Below, in pieces: positions 7,708 to 16,227 of a DNA stretch of 64,000 bases. A program made the position numbers and the translations under genes. The notes beneath the pieces are model-generated. The model was not told where the DNA came from. It was given only the letters and a program-made list of their open reading frames with translations, and searched no databases. Where the stretch lies: positions 1 through 64,000 of the forward strand of contig CAMDDB010000006.1 of assembly GCA_945890865.1 (NCBI GenBank), in the 5' to 3' direction. The DNA is from Flavobacterium psychrophilum (GTDB lineage Bacteria > Bacteroidota > Bacteroidia > Flavobacteriales > Flavobacteriaceae). Every line of letters begins with the position of its first letter. Within the stretch, counting starts at the first letter, position 1.

Positions 7708-8757
7708 ATGAAAATACTTGTCATACAAATTAAAATGATTGGCGACGTACTAGCCAGTTCTGTCCTGTTTGAAGCAATTAAAAAAGTGCACCCAAATTGG
7801 GAAATTCACTATTTGATTCAGAAAAACACAATTCCTGTTGTAGAAAATAATCCTTTTATAGATAAAATAGTTCTATTTGAAGAAGAAAAATATGTTGGTT
7901 TTGGTGGAATTGTTCAATTAGGAAAAGAATTAAGAGCAGAAAAATATGATACAATTATTGATGTATATGGCAAATTCAATAGTCTACTCCCAACCTTCTT
8001 AAGTGGCGCTAAAAATAGAATTGGCACCTACAAATGGTATTCAAAATTATTTTTAACCGAAACTGTTATTCCAGATACGATTTGTAACGGTACAGCAAAT
8101 GCTTTCCGATTATTACTTGCTAAAACCGTCCTTAAAAAAGGTATTAATCAAATTTTTCCAAAAATTTACTTATCTCAATCTGAAATCGAAAGGGCAAAAA
8201 ATCAAATAATAAACCATTTTGATGTCAGAAAAAAAATAATAATGATTAGTGTTTTAGGGAGCGGAAAAAATAAGAGCTTACCCAGTTTTTATATGGCTAA
8301 AGTAGTAAACCAAATTGCTGCGGCCGATGTTCAATTGATCTTTAATTACATGCCTAACCAACATGAAGAAGCGAAAGCTATTTATAACTTATGTGATGCT
8401 CAAGCACAATCCAAAATAATATTTGATTTTCAAATAAAGGGGCTTCGTGGTTTTTTAGCCCTACTTTCACAGTGCGATGCGTTAATTGGCAATGAAGGAG
8501 GAGCTACCAATATGTCTAAAGCACTAAACATTCCAACGTTTACAATATATGCACCTTGGATCAATAGAAATTCATGGAATATTTTTGAGGAAACCGGTCT
8601 GCACGAAATTGTGCACCTATCTGATTATTATCCTGAGCTGTATCAAAACAAACATCCCAAAAATTTTAAAGAGAACGCTTTTGAGTGGTATGATAAATTG
8701 AATCCTTCCTTATTTTCAAATAAATTAGAACAATTTGTTGAAAAAATTAATCAATAA
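7708..8757 (+). CDS. Glycosyltransferase family 9 (heptosyltransferase-like)
   Basis: A 349-residue GT-B enzyme of the ADP-heptose:LPS heptosyltransferase type, probably adding a sugar to the LPS core at the cytoplasmic face of the inner membrane. Diagnostic features are the N-terminal MKILVIQIKMIGDVLASSVL (GT9 start with IGD), DTIIDVYGKFNS, and the C-terminal donor-site segment LIGNEGGATNMSKALNIPTFTIY. It starts 3 bp after dapD and ends with an 11-bp tail-to-tail overlap with the minus-strand epimerase gene. The acceptor is unknown. Confidence 0.88.
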   Translation: MKILVIQIKMIGDVLASSVLFEAIKKVHPNWEIHYLIQKNTIPVVENNPFIDKIVLFEEEKYVGFGGIVQLGKELRAEKYDTIIDVYGKFNSLLPTFLSGAKNRIGTYKWYSKLFLTETVIPDTICNGTANAFRLLLAKTVLKKGINQIFPKIYLSQSEIERAKNQIINHFDVRKKIIMISVLGSGKNKSLPSFYMAKVVNQIAAADVQLIFNYMPNQHEEAKAIYNLCDAQAQSKIIFDFQIKGLRGFLALLSQCDALIGNEGGATNMSKALNIPTFTIYAPWINRNSWNIFEETGLHEIVHLSDYYPELYQNKHPKNFKENAFEWYDKLNPSLFSNKLEQFVEKINQ

Positions 8758-9691
8758 ATTTTTCTTTATACCATTTTACTTGTGCTTCAAGCCCTTGTTT
8801 TAGTGAAACTTTAGGCGAATAGGATAATAATTTTTTTGCCTTATCAATTACTGCAGCTGTGCGTTGCTGATCGCCTTTTCTTGCTGGTTTTTGATCAACT
8901 ATTAATTTTTTATTCATGATATTCTCAACCACATTAATTCCTTCATGTGTTGTATTTACTTCATCGGTACCCAGATTGATAATTTCACCATCAACAACAT
9001 TTTCTCTACCTATAATAGCTACTAGACCTTCTACAATATCACCCACATAGGTAAAACTTCTTTCATGTTTTAGGCTCCCTTCAAATAATGGAAATGGAAT
9101 ACCATTAAACAAACTTTCTATTAATTTAGTATACAATTTTTCTGGACGTTCCCTTGGCCCATAGACAGAATACAATCGAATGGAACAGGCATGTAATTTA
9201 TTTAATCTTTGCAATCCTAATACCAATTGTTCAGCAGCTAATTTTGTTGAGCCATAAAAGGATACAGGGGCAGGTGGAACCGTTTCATTAACTGTTGCTT
9301 CTATTCCATAAACAGAAGAAGTGGCTATATTTATAAAAGATTTTAATTCCTTATTGTACAACAGCACAGCATCCATTAAATTTTGTGTGGCAAAAATGTT
9401 ATTTTCAACATATTCTTCTAACGTAGTTTCGGCAGAAATTCCAGGCTGGGCGGCCAAATGATAAATATAATCATACGGTTTTTCAAATAGGCTTGCTAAG
9501 TCATCATTGAGATCTATTCTATAAAATTGAACTCCTATACTTTCTAAATCTTTGGCATTCATCTCTTTTAGAGAAACAGAATAATAATCATTAAAATTAT
9601 CTAATCCAATTACTTCATGTCCTAAACTAACTAATTTTTCACATAAATGTGACGCTATAAATCCTGCAGCACCAGTTACTAATATTCGCAT
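8747..9691 (-). CDS. NAD-dependent sugar nucleotide epimerase/dehydratase
   Basis: Extended short-chain dehydrogenase of 314 residues acting on a UDP- or other NDP-sugar. The Rossmann motif GAAGFIASH (residues 7-15), the catalytic SSVYG with later YGSTK (Tyr-x-x-x-Lys), and RLYSVYGPRERPEKLYTKLI are visible. The RERP-type segment and overall pattern resemble UDP-glucuronate 4-epimerases, so a uronic acid product is a reasonable inference but not proven. It is the last gene of a minus-strand run (kinase, two GT2, epimerase) and its last codons overlap the GT9 gene. Confidence 0.85.
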   Translation of the reverse strand: MRILVTGAAGFIASHLCEKLVSLGHEVIGLDNFNDYYSVSLKEMNAKDLESIGVQFYRIDLNDDLASLFEKPYDYIYHLAAQPGISAETTLEEYVENNIFATQNLMDAVLLYNKELKSFINIATSSVYGIEATVNETVPPAPVSFYGSTKLAAEQLVLGLQRLNKLHACSIRLYSVYGPRERPEKLYTKLIESLFNGIPFPLFEGSLKHERSFTYVGDIVEGLVAIIGRENVVDGEIINLGTDEVNTTHEGINVVENIMNKKLIVDQKPARKGDQQRTAAVIDKAKKLLSYSPKVSLKQGLEAQVKWYKEKFID

Positions 9692-9693
9692 AA

Positions 9694-10515
9694 TTATAAT
9701 TTTTCTACTTTCTCAATTCCGAAAGGGGTCCATTTAATTTTTTTAGTGCGTACTTCTTTACGAATAGCTAAATTGGCAGCTAATGATTCAGGGGTTTTAT
9801 ATCCTCTTGCATGATCTAAATGCAAAACAATAGCTTTATGTCGAATTTGTTTTCCTTTAACTCCATAATTCTCTAGACGCTCTCCAAATTCTCTATCTGG
9901 ACCACCATACTTCATTCGTTCATCATATCCATTAATTGCAATCATATCGTCTCTAAATCCCGACGAGTTGCAATTGTTAAATGAAGGAGTTGTGGGCGAT
10001 ATTGCATCTAAAAATTTAGCAAAATATCCCTCAGCACTTAACTTTAATGTATTTGAAAAATTTAATTTTTCAATGGCATTCAACCATTTTATGTTAAAAC
10101 AATTTTGATTTAGAATATCATCCTTAGAAATAGCTTTACTCGTTTTCATGGGGAGTTTACAATAACCACCCGATAAAAATTTTCCCTTTTCTGCTTGTTG
10201 CGCATGCACGGCAATAAAATCAGCTCTTGGAATACAATCTCCATCTGTCATAATGATGTATTCAAAGGAAGCTTCCATGATCGCAACATTTAAAATTTCT
10301 TGCCTTCTATACCCTAAATCTTCGTGCCAAATGTGACGAAGGGGAACAGCAAAATTCTTTGCGTAAGAATCGATCAGCTCTTTAGTAAAAAGTCTAGAGC
10401 CGTCATCTGCTACAATTAATTCAAAATTTTTATAGGTTTGATTATTATAGCCAATAAGTACTTTCTCTAACCATTCTTCGGCATTGTAAGTGCTAACTAT
10501 TACTGATATTTTCAT
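9694..10515 (-). CDS. Glycosyltransferase family 2 with galactosyltransferase-type C-terminal domain
   Basis: A 273-residue GT-A enzyme. The N-terminus ISVIVSTYNAEEWLEKVL and FELIVADDGS are the GT2 nucleotide-binding start, MTDGDCIPRADFI holds the DxD-like metal site, and GGPDREFGERLENYGVKGKQ matches the C-terminal acceptor domain (Glyco_transf_7C). The stop is 2 bp from the epimerase start, so the two are cotranscribed. It is clearly paralogous to the next gene upstream (same motifs in the same order), suggesting duplication followed by change of acceptor or linkage. Confidence 0.88.
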   Translation of the reverse strand: MKISVIVSTYNAEEWLEKVLIGYNNQTYKNFELIVADDGSRLFTKELIDSYAKNFAVPLRHIWHEDLGYRRQEILNVAIMEASFEYIIMTDGDCIPRADFIAVHAQQAEKGKFLSGGYCKLPMKTSKAISKDDILNQNCFNIKWLNAIEKLNFSNTLKLSAEGYFAKFLDAISPTTPSFNNCNSSGFRDDMIAINGYDERMKYGGPDREFGERLENYGVKGKQIRHKAIVLHLDHARGYKTPESLAANLAIRKEVRTKKIKWTPFGIEKVEKL

Positions 10516-10535
10516 TTTTATCCTTTTAGAATAAT

Positions 10536-11348
10536 CTATTCTGAAACTAATCCGTTTTTAATTCTAATAATTCTATGCTGTAAGTTGTATCTTCTTATTG
10601 CTAAGTTAGATTTTATTTTATCCAAATCTACATATCCTCTTTCATGATGCAAATGTAAGCAAATTGCATCGTATCTTATTTGTTTGGATAAAATTCCTGA
10701 ATGGGTTAAGCGTTCGCCCACCTCTCGATCTAGTCCACCATAATGCATGTTTTGATTAAAACCATTTATGGCAAGTAAATCATTTTTAAATACCGATGAA
10801 TTATGCCCATTAAATGTACGTTTAGTAGGTGTAGCCGAATTCATTATTCGAGCAAACATATCATTATTGATTAATTTTGTTATTTTAAAAGAAATACTTA
10901 TTCCATTTTTAATCAACCAATAAATTGAAAAACATTTTTGACTTACAATATCGTCATCTTTTATGGCTGTAGAGGATTTTAGGGGTAATTTAAAATATCC
11001 ACCCGATAAAAAATATCCCTTTTGTTGATGCTTTAAATGCTTTTGAATAAAATCTTTACGAGGAATACAATCGCCATCGGTGAAAAGTAAATAATCGGAA
11101 TGCGTTTCCAAAATGGCTTTGTTTAAAATTTTACACTTTTGAAAACCATTATCTTCTTGCCATACATGTATAATTGGATATTTAAACTTTGAAGAAAAAA
11201 GATCGATTAGCTGTTTTGTTTCTTTTGTAGAACCGTCATCTGCAATAACCAATTCAAAATCAATTTCATTTTGAACGCTATAGCCGATTAGTACTTTTCG
11301 TAACCAATCTACTGAATTGTATGTGGTAATGATTACAGATGTCTTCAT
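10536..11348 (-). CDS. Glycosyltransferase family 2 (paralogue of the neighbouring GT2)
   Basis: 270 residues, colinear with the protein encoded at 9694-10515: TSVIITTYNSVDWLRKVLIGY, FELVIADDGSTKETKQLID (split motifs), FTDGDCIPRKDFI, GGLDREVGERLTHSGILSKQ, and a shared histidine-rich LHLHHERGYVDLDK. The -GGPDRE- of the paralogue is -GGLDRE- here. Probably adds a second sugar to the same surface glycan. The gap to the next GT2 is 20 bp and to the upstream kinase gene 23 bp, consistent with one operon. Confidence 0.87.
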   Translation of the reverse strand: MKTSVIITTYNSVDWLRKVLIGYSVQNEIDFELVIADDGSTKETKQLIDLFSSKFKYPIIHVWQEDNGFQKCKILNKAILETHSDYLLFTDGDCIPRKDFIQKHLKHQQKGYFLSGGYFKLPLKSSTAIKDDDIVSQKCFSIYWLIKNGISISFKITKLINNDMFARIMNSATPTKRTFNGHNSSVFKNDLLAINGFNQNMHYGGLDREVGERLTHSGILSKQIRYDAICLHLHHERGYVDLDKIKSNLAIRRYNLQHRIIRIKNGLVSE

Positions 11349-11371
11349 TGATTATTATTAATAGTATAGTA

Positions 11372-12136
11372 CTACTTTTTCCAGAATACAATTTTATTTT
11401 TAATTTTTTTCTTTCTTTGAAATATAAATTGAAAATTTGAAGTAAACTTCCACATGTTTTCAAAAACAACTGGTTCTGACTCTCCAGAAAGTTTAGCGTA
11501 TTCGTTACTCATTATTGAAATAACATCTCTATTTGAAGTTATTCGAGATAAATTTTTCATTCTTGTTTTAAAATTTAAAGATCTACAAAATTTCATTCGA
11601 TTGACATCAACTAAGTAGAAAGAAAAATCAATGTTTTCATTTTTTTTTATCAAGGTATTACCCGGTGAATGATCTAAAAATAAAATTCCTTTTTGATGCA
11701 TAGAATAGGTAAATTGAACAAATTTTCTCAAAATTAATTCCCGTTTTTCAAAAAAATTGTCATTTAATACGTCCTTTAATTCAAAAACATCCTCTATATG
11801 TATGCTAACAAAATAACTATCTTTCAAACCTATCCAATTAGTTTTTTCAAGATATGCAACAGGTTCTGCTGTAGCTATTCCCATAGCTATTAACTTGGTT
11901 GCATAGTTGTATGAACGGCTAGCTTTAGAATTTCTAATATAATCATATATAATCTTGTTTAAAAAATTTGGTCTTTGAAACGATTTAATATTAATGCTTT
12001 GATTTTCTATTTCAAATAATTTAATAGTATTTCGATTCCCAATGACAAGATCAATTCCTTTTTTTTTGAAACCAAGGATATTTTCTAAAATAGAATTACC
12101 TATAGAATCATATTTTTTATTTAGGATAAATTTCAT
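11372..12136 (-). CDS. Lipopolysaccharide kinase (Kdo/WaaP/InaA-like) family protein
   Basis: 254 residues with a protein-kinase-like fold. The catalytic-loop equivalent is MHQKGILFLDHSPGNTLIKK (about residues 145-164), with Asp and Asn in D-x-x-x-x-N spacing, followed by FYLVDVNRMKF as the metal-binding Asp. The middle region IATAEPVAYLEKTNWIG matches the hinge area seen in Kdo kinases. In LPS biosynthesis these enzymes phosphorylate the core sugar. As the first gene of the minus-strand glycan run it may act on the same core. Kinase activity is inferred from family only. Confidence 0.75.
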   Translation of the reverse strand: MKFILNKKYDSIGNSILENILGFKKKGIDLVIGNRNTIKLFEIENQSINIKSFQRPNFLNKIIYDYIRNSKASRSYNYATKLIAMGIATAEPVAYLEKTNWIGLKDSYFVSIHIEDVFELKDVLNDNFFEKRELILRKFVQFTYSMHQKGILFLDHSPGNTLIKKNENIDFSFYLVDVNRMKFCRSLNFKTRMKNLSRITSNRDVISIMSNEYAKLSGESEPVVFENMWKFTSNFQFIFQRKKKIKNKIVFWKK

Positions 12137-12140
12137 GGCT

Positions 12141-12172
12141 CAAAATTAAGAATTAAGAATTTAATAAAACAA
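12141..12172 (-). promoter_or_regulatory. Promoter of the minus-strand glycan operon
   Basis: Read on the minus strand: TTG (12170-12172), 21 bp, TAATTTTG (12141-12148). The predicted start of transcription falls almost on the ATG at 12136, so the message would be leaderless or nearly so. The element overlaps a 7-bp repeat array. Confidence 0.55.
12144..12161. repeat. 7-bp tandem array AATTAAG
   Basis: Two perfect copies of AATTAAG and a partial AATT. It lies between the -33 and -7 elements of the promoter of the Kdo-kinase-like gene, so a change of copy number would alter promoter spacing. Confidence 0.6.
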
Positions 12173-12190
12173 GTTAAATAAATTTATTCA

Positions 12191-12198
12191 TACATTTG
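12191..12198 (+). promoter_or_regulatory. -7 element for the GT4-type glycosyltransferase gene
   Basis: TACATTTG fits TAnnTTTG exactly and lies 16 bp before the ATG at 12215. No TTG is seen at the expected -33 distance, so this call rests on the -7 alone. Together with the minus-strand promoter at 12141 it makes a divergent promoter region. Confidence 0.4.
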
Positions 12199-12214
12199 TT
12201 ATTAATTTATCGAA

Positions 12215-13273
12215 ATGAAAAAAATTTTCCTCGAATCGCACAATATCAACAACTTAAATTTTGGTTTTGGTCAATTTAATTATCATCTTTTAAAGGCTAT
12301 TGCTAATTCGGATGAAAAAATGTATACCTTTTATATGCATTGTATAGATACTCAAAAATACAAAAAGGAGTTTAATCATTTTTTCAAAACAAAACAATAC
12401 TACTCTTTTCAAAGATACCGGATATTTAACATTAGGCAGAAATTTGATTTATGGCATTCTATGAATCAAAATTCTAAAATGGAACCCTATTACAAAACAC
12501 CCTATTTGTTAACTATTCACAACATCTCATACATTCAAGATTATTCAAATTATAAAAATCTTCCGAATCATGTACGTTTCCAAGATAAAATAAACAGAAG
12601 TAATGCAATTGCTTACATTTCTGAATATGCCAAACAATCTACACATCAATATTTTGAGGTCCCAGATGTACCGGAATATGTAATTTATAACGGGAATACA
12701 ATAGAGGAATTGGTTATTCCTGAAAATTATAAACTTGACATCGTTAGTGAAAGACCCTACTTTTTCTCAATTGGTGAAATAACCGAACGCAAAAATTTTA
12801 TTTCAATTGTTAAAATGATGTCTTTTTTTCCAGAATTCGATTTAATTATTGCAGGAAAAAACAGTACGCAAGAAGCCCTAAAAATTGGTGAATATATTCA
12901 AAAAAACAACATCAAAAACGTCCATTTAATTGGTAAAATATCCGAACTTGACAAGCAATATTTGTACAAAAATTCGCTTGGTTTACTATTTCCATCGCTT
13001 CGTGAAGGATTTGGATTACCAATTATTGAAGCCATGACTTTTGGGATACCATGTTTCTTATCAAACAACACTTGCTTGCCAGAAATCGGTGGAAATTTAT
13101 CCTATTATTGGGATGAATATGATCCTGAATATATGGCAAATATTGTTAAAAATGGGCTGAATAATTTTAATGATACTCCAACTATCAAAAATCAAATGCG
13201 CCAAAGATCAAAAGAATTTAGCTGGTCAAATGCTGCTGATTCTTATTTAAACATCTATAAATCAATGGTATGA
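12215..13273 (+). CDS. Glycosyltransferase family 4-like (GT-B, group 1)
   Basis: 352 residues. The C-terminal half shows the group 1 signature: PYFFSIGEITERKNFI, FDLIIAGKNS, NVHLIGKISELDKQYLY and FPSLREGFGLPIIEAM with the E-x7-E motif that contacts the nucleotide-sugar donor. The N-terminal half (LTIHNISYIQDYSNYKNLP) resembles mannosyltransferase-like enzymes. Its 3' end overlaps the following gene by 4 bp (ATGA), so the two are translationally coupled. Confidence 0.9.
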   Translation: MKKIFLESHNINNLNFGFGQFNYHLLKAIANSDEKMYTFYMHCIDTQKYKKEFNHFFKTKQYYSFQRYRIFNIRQKFDLWHSMNQNSKMEPYYKTPYLLTIHNISYIQDYSNYKNLPNHVRFQDKINRSNAIAYISEYAKQSTHQYFEVPDVPEYVIYNGNTIEELVIPENYKLDIVSERPYFFSIGEITERKNFISIVKMMSFFPEFDLIIAGKNSTQEALKIGEYIQKNNIKNVHLIGKISELDKQYLYKNSLGLLFPSLREGFGLPIIEAMTFGIPCFLSNNTCLPEIGGNLSYYWDEYDPEYMANIVKNGLNNFNDTPTIKNQMRQRSKEFSWSNAADSYLNIYKSMV

Positions 13274-14169
13274 ATTTAAACTTAATTAGTTCGTTAAAAC
13301 GAAAATGGAATCGATTTGATGTAACTCGTAAAATAGTAAATCGTGACTATTCTAATAATGATGTTGTCAATATTCACCGTATAGATACTAAAAATATAGG
13401 AGACTATTATTGTGCTCCACACCATTATTTTGAGGCATTAAATGGAAAATTTCTAGACATATTTGATTACAAAAATGAAAATGAAGTGGTTAGAAATAAC
13501 TACATCGACACTGTATGTAATAAATCAATCATTGTAGGTGGAGGTGGCCTTTTAAATCGAAGCGGTTTTGAAATGCAACTTAAATTATTTCAAAAAATCG
13601 CTGAAAAAGGAAAAAAAATAGTGCTTTGGGGGGTGGGCCACAACGATAAATCACCTAAAACCTATGGAAAAATAGCAACGTATAATGTAGACATTCACAA
13701 ATTTGGATTGGCTGGCACTAGAGACTACAGTATGCCCGGTGATTATGTTCCTTGTGTAAGTTGTTTGCATCCTATTTTTGATCAAAAATTTACAATTACC
13801 AATGACGTTGGGGTTGTCTTTCACAAAGACACGCTCAAAAAGGAACACATTACAAAAAAGTATCAAGATTTTGCTACTTCGTCGAACACCACCAATTTAG
13901 AAGAGTTGATTCAATTTATTGGGAGTGCCGATAATATCATTACCGACAGTTATCACACGATGTATTGGGCAATGCTGATGAAAAAGAAAGTAATTGCGAT
14001 TCCTAATTCTACCAAGTTTTACGATTTCAAGCACCAGCCCATCATTTCAAACTTCGATGAAGCACTTCAGTATTTGAATAAAGGAACTACTTATGACGGG
14101 CTCTTACAAGAATGTAGAGATCTTAATCATAAATTTGCTGAAAAAGCATTCAATTATTTAAATTTATAA
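13270..14169 (+). CDS. Polysaccharide pyruvyl transferase family protein
   Basis: A 299-residue protein with the family core IVGGGGLLNRSGFEMQLK (near residues 90-107), KKIVLWGVGHND, GVVFHKDTLKK, and the C-terminal SADNIITDSYHTMYWAMLMKK, in which SYHTMYWA is the conserved substrate-binding segment (SxRxH-like in the family). These enzymes transfer pyruvate ketals from phosphoenolpyruvate, but a number of homologues act otherwise, so the reaction is inferred. Overlap with the upstream glycosyltransferase ties it to the glycan island. The gene ends 1 bp before tsaC. Confidence 0.85.
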   Translation: MNLNLISSLKRKWNRFDVTRKIVNRDYSNNDVVNIHRIDTKNIGDYYCAPHHYFEALNGKFLDIFDYKNENEVVRNNYIDTVCNKSIIVGGGGLLNRSGFEMQLKLFQKIAEKGKKIVLWGVGHNDKSPKTYGKIATYNVDIHKFGLAGTRDYSMPGDYVPCVSCLHPIFDQKFTITNDVGVVFHKDTLKKEHITKKYQDFATSSNTTNLEELIQFIGSADNIITDSYHTMYWAMLMKKKVIAIPNSTKFYDFKHQPIISNFDEALQYLNKGTTYDGLLQECRDLNHKFAEKAFNYLNL

Positions 14170-14170
14170 T

Positions 14171-14737
14171 ATGGACATCAATTCCGAAGTACACAATGCT
14201 TTCGAAATTATAAAAGACGGAGGCATTATCTTATATCCCACAGATACTGTTTGGGGTTTAGGATGTGATGCTACAAATGAAGAAGCCATAAAAAAAATAT
14301 ATGCCCTAAAACAACGTGAAGAAACGAAGAGTATGATTGTGTTATTGAATGGCGAACGCATGATGTATACTATTTTCAAAGAAGTTCCTGAGGTGGCTTG
14401 GCAAATTCTTGACTTATCCGAGAAACCCACGACATTAATATTAGACAATCCTAGAAATGTCGCTAAAAACATCATTGCCGAAGACCAAACTTTAGGTGTC
14501 CGAATCGTTACCGAACCTTTTTGCTTTAAACTCATGGAACGCATGAAAAAACCATTGGTTTCGACTTCGGCAAATATATCTGGAATGTTTACCCCAAAAA
14601 CTTTTAAAGAAATTAGCCCCGAAATTATAAAAGGTGTTGACTATGTAGTAAATTTGCACCACGATAAAGTATGCAAAAATCCTTCTACGATTATTAAATT
14701 AGGTTTAGATAGTCAAGTAAAAGTGATTCGCAAATAA
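14171..14737 (+). CDS. tsaC: L-threonylcarbamoyladenylate synthase (Sua5/YrdC/YciO)
   Basis: Makes threonylcarbamoyl-AMP from threonine, bicarbonate and ATP for the t6A37 modification of tRNAs that read ANN codons. The 188-residue product is the YrdC domain only, without the Sua5 C-terminal domain: GGIILYPTDTVWGLGCDA, KIYALKQREETKSMIVLL, and KPLVSTSANISG are the conserved stretches. It begins 1 bp after the polysaccharide pyruvyl transferase stop, and is followed by cca, so two tRNA maturation genes stand together. Confidence 0.93.
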   Translation: MDINSEVHNAFEIIKDGGIILYPTDTVWGLGCDATNEEAIKKIYALKQREETKSMIVLLNGERMMYTIFKEVPEVAWQILDLSEKPTTLILDNPRNVAKNIIAEDQTLGVRIVTEPFCFKLMERMKKPLVSTSANISGMFTPKTFKEISPEIIKGVDYVVNLHHDKVCKNPSTIIKLGLDSQVKVIRK

Positions 14738-14743
14738 AATTGC

Positions 14744-14781
14744 CATATTGACAAATTGTCAAATTGACTAATTAACAAATG
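14744..14781. repeat. 8-bp tandem array running into the cca start codon
   Basis: Units CATATTGA, CAAATTGT, CAAATTGA, CTAATTAA and CAAATG(A) succeed each other in phase, the last one containing the ATG of cca (14779-14781). Only the outline C-n-A-A-T-T-n-n is kept between units. Confidence 0.65.
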
Positions 14782-16194
14782 AATTACAAGCAACAGTTAG
14801 ATCATACTATCTTCAAAATCATTTCACAAGCAGCTCAAGAACTCAACTTGGAATGTTATGTAATTGGCGGTTTTGTGCGCGATATCTTACTGAATCGCGA
14901 CCATAAAAAAGACATTGACATTGTGGCGGTGGGAAGCGGTATTGAACTGGCAGTAAAAGTTTCCGAAACCATCCCCTTTCATCCAAAAGTACAAATTTTT
15001 AAAAATTATGGTACAGCAATGTTACGTTATGATGATATCGATGTAGAGTTTGTAGGAGCACGAAAAGAATCATATACTCACGATAGTCGGAACCCACTTG
15101 TTGAAAACGGCACGCTAAAAGACGATCAAGAACGTCGAGATTTTACCATAAATGCACTCGCTTTTTCATTGAATTCAGCAAATTTTGGAACTTTAGTGGA
15201 CCCCTTTAACGGAGTAGCTGATTTGGAAAATAAGATCATCAAAACACCCTTAAATCCAGATGTAACCTATTCTGATGATCCTTTGCGTATGATGCGCGCC
15301 ATTCGGTTTGCCACCCAATTGGGTTTTGAGATTGAGTCCGAATCATTAACGGCAATTTCAAAAAACAAAGAACGAATTCACATCATTTCAGGAGAACGGA
15401 TTGTAGATGAATTGCATAAAATATTAGCTACTGAAAAGCCATCTATCGGATTCTTACATTTGTATCACACCGGTTTATTAGACATCATATTGCCCGAATT
15501 AACCGCCTTAAACCATGTAGAAGAAGTCGAAGGGCACACGCACAAAAACAATTTTTACCATACCTTAGAAGTAGTAGATAATATTTGTTCTACTACCGAT
15601 GACATTTGGTTACGTTGGTCGGCATTACTGCATGATATTGGCAAAGCTCCCACAAAAAGATTCAACAAAAAACTAGGATGGACCTTTCATGGTCATGAAT
15701 TTTTAGGCAGTAAAATGGTCAAAAAAATCTTTGAACGATTGCACATGCCCTTGAATCACAAATTGAAATTTGTTCAAAAAATGGTCATGATGAGCTCGCG
15801 ACCCATTGTGATTGCTGAAGAAATAGTTACCGATAGTGCCGTTCGTCGTTTGGTTTTTGATGCGGGAGAAGATGTAGAGAGTTTAATGACATTGTGCAAA
15901 GCGGATATCACCACAAAAAACCCAAAGAAATTTCAGAAATATCATAAAAACTTTGATATCGTTAAACTGAAAATTGTAGAAGTAGAAGAAAAAGACCGCG
16001 TTCGGGTATTTCAACCGCCTATTTCAGGAGAAGAAATTATGACACTATTTGGTTTGAAACCTTGTAAAGAAATAGGGATATTAAAAGAAGCCGTTAAAGA
16101 AGCCATTTTAGAAGGGGAAATTCCAAATGAATACGAACCAGCAAAAGAATTTGTTTTAATACGCGCTGAAAAATTGGGTTTAAAAAAAATATAA
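14779..16194 (+). CDS. cca: CCA tRNA nucleotidyltransferase, HD-domain type
   Basis: Adds or repairs the 3'-CCA of tRNAs. The 471-residue protein has the nucleotidyltransferase signature GGFVRDILL (30-38) and the metal-binding DID at 45-47, the ERRDFTINALAFSL segment, DDPLRMMRAIRFATQLGF, and a C-terminal HD domain with HTHKNNFYHTLEVV and LLHDIGKAPTKR. Members with this architecture in Bacteroidetes are annotated as CCA-adding enzymes or poly(A) polymerases, and the sequence does not decide between full CCA-addition and A-addition only. A second, A-adding enzyme is not visible here. Confidence 0.9.
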   Translation: MNYKQQLDHTIFKIISQAAQELNLECYVIGGFVRDILLNRDHKKDIDIVAVGSGIELAVKVSETIPFHPKVQIFKNYGTAMLRYDDIDVEFVGARKESYTHDSRNPLVENGTLKDDQERRDFTINALAFSLNSANFGTLVDPFNGVADLENKIIKTPLNPDVTYSDDPLRMMRAIRFATQLGFEIESESLTAISKNKERIHIISGERIVDELHKILATEKPSIGFLHLYHTGLLDIILPELTALNHVEEVEGHTHKNNFYHTLEVVDNICSTTDDIWLRWSALLHDIGKAPTKRFNKKLGWTFHGHEFLGSKMVKKIFERLHMPLNHKLKFVQKMVMMSSRPIVIAEEIVTDSAVRRLVFDAGEDVESLMTLCKADITTKNPKKFQKYHKNFDIVKLKIVEVEEKDRVRVFQPPISGEEIMTLFGLKPCKEIGILKEAVKEAILEGEIPNEYEPAKEFVLIRAEKLGLKKI

Positions 16195-16227
16195 ATAAAA
16201 ATAGCTGCCAATCTGCGGACATAACAA

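Noticed and set aside
7708..14169. The glycan island as a recently acquired mobile element
   Set aside because: Base composition is similar to the neighbours, and no integrase, transposase, tRNA end or direct repeats flank it. It may vary between strains, but the sequence shows no mobility.
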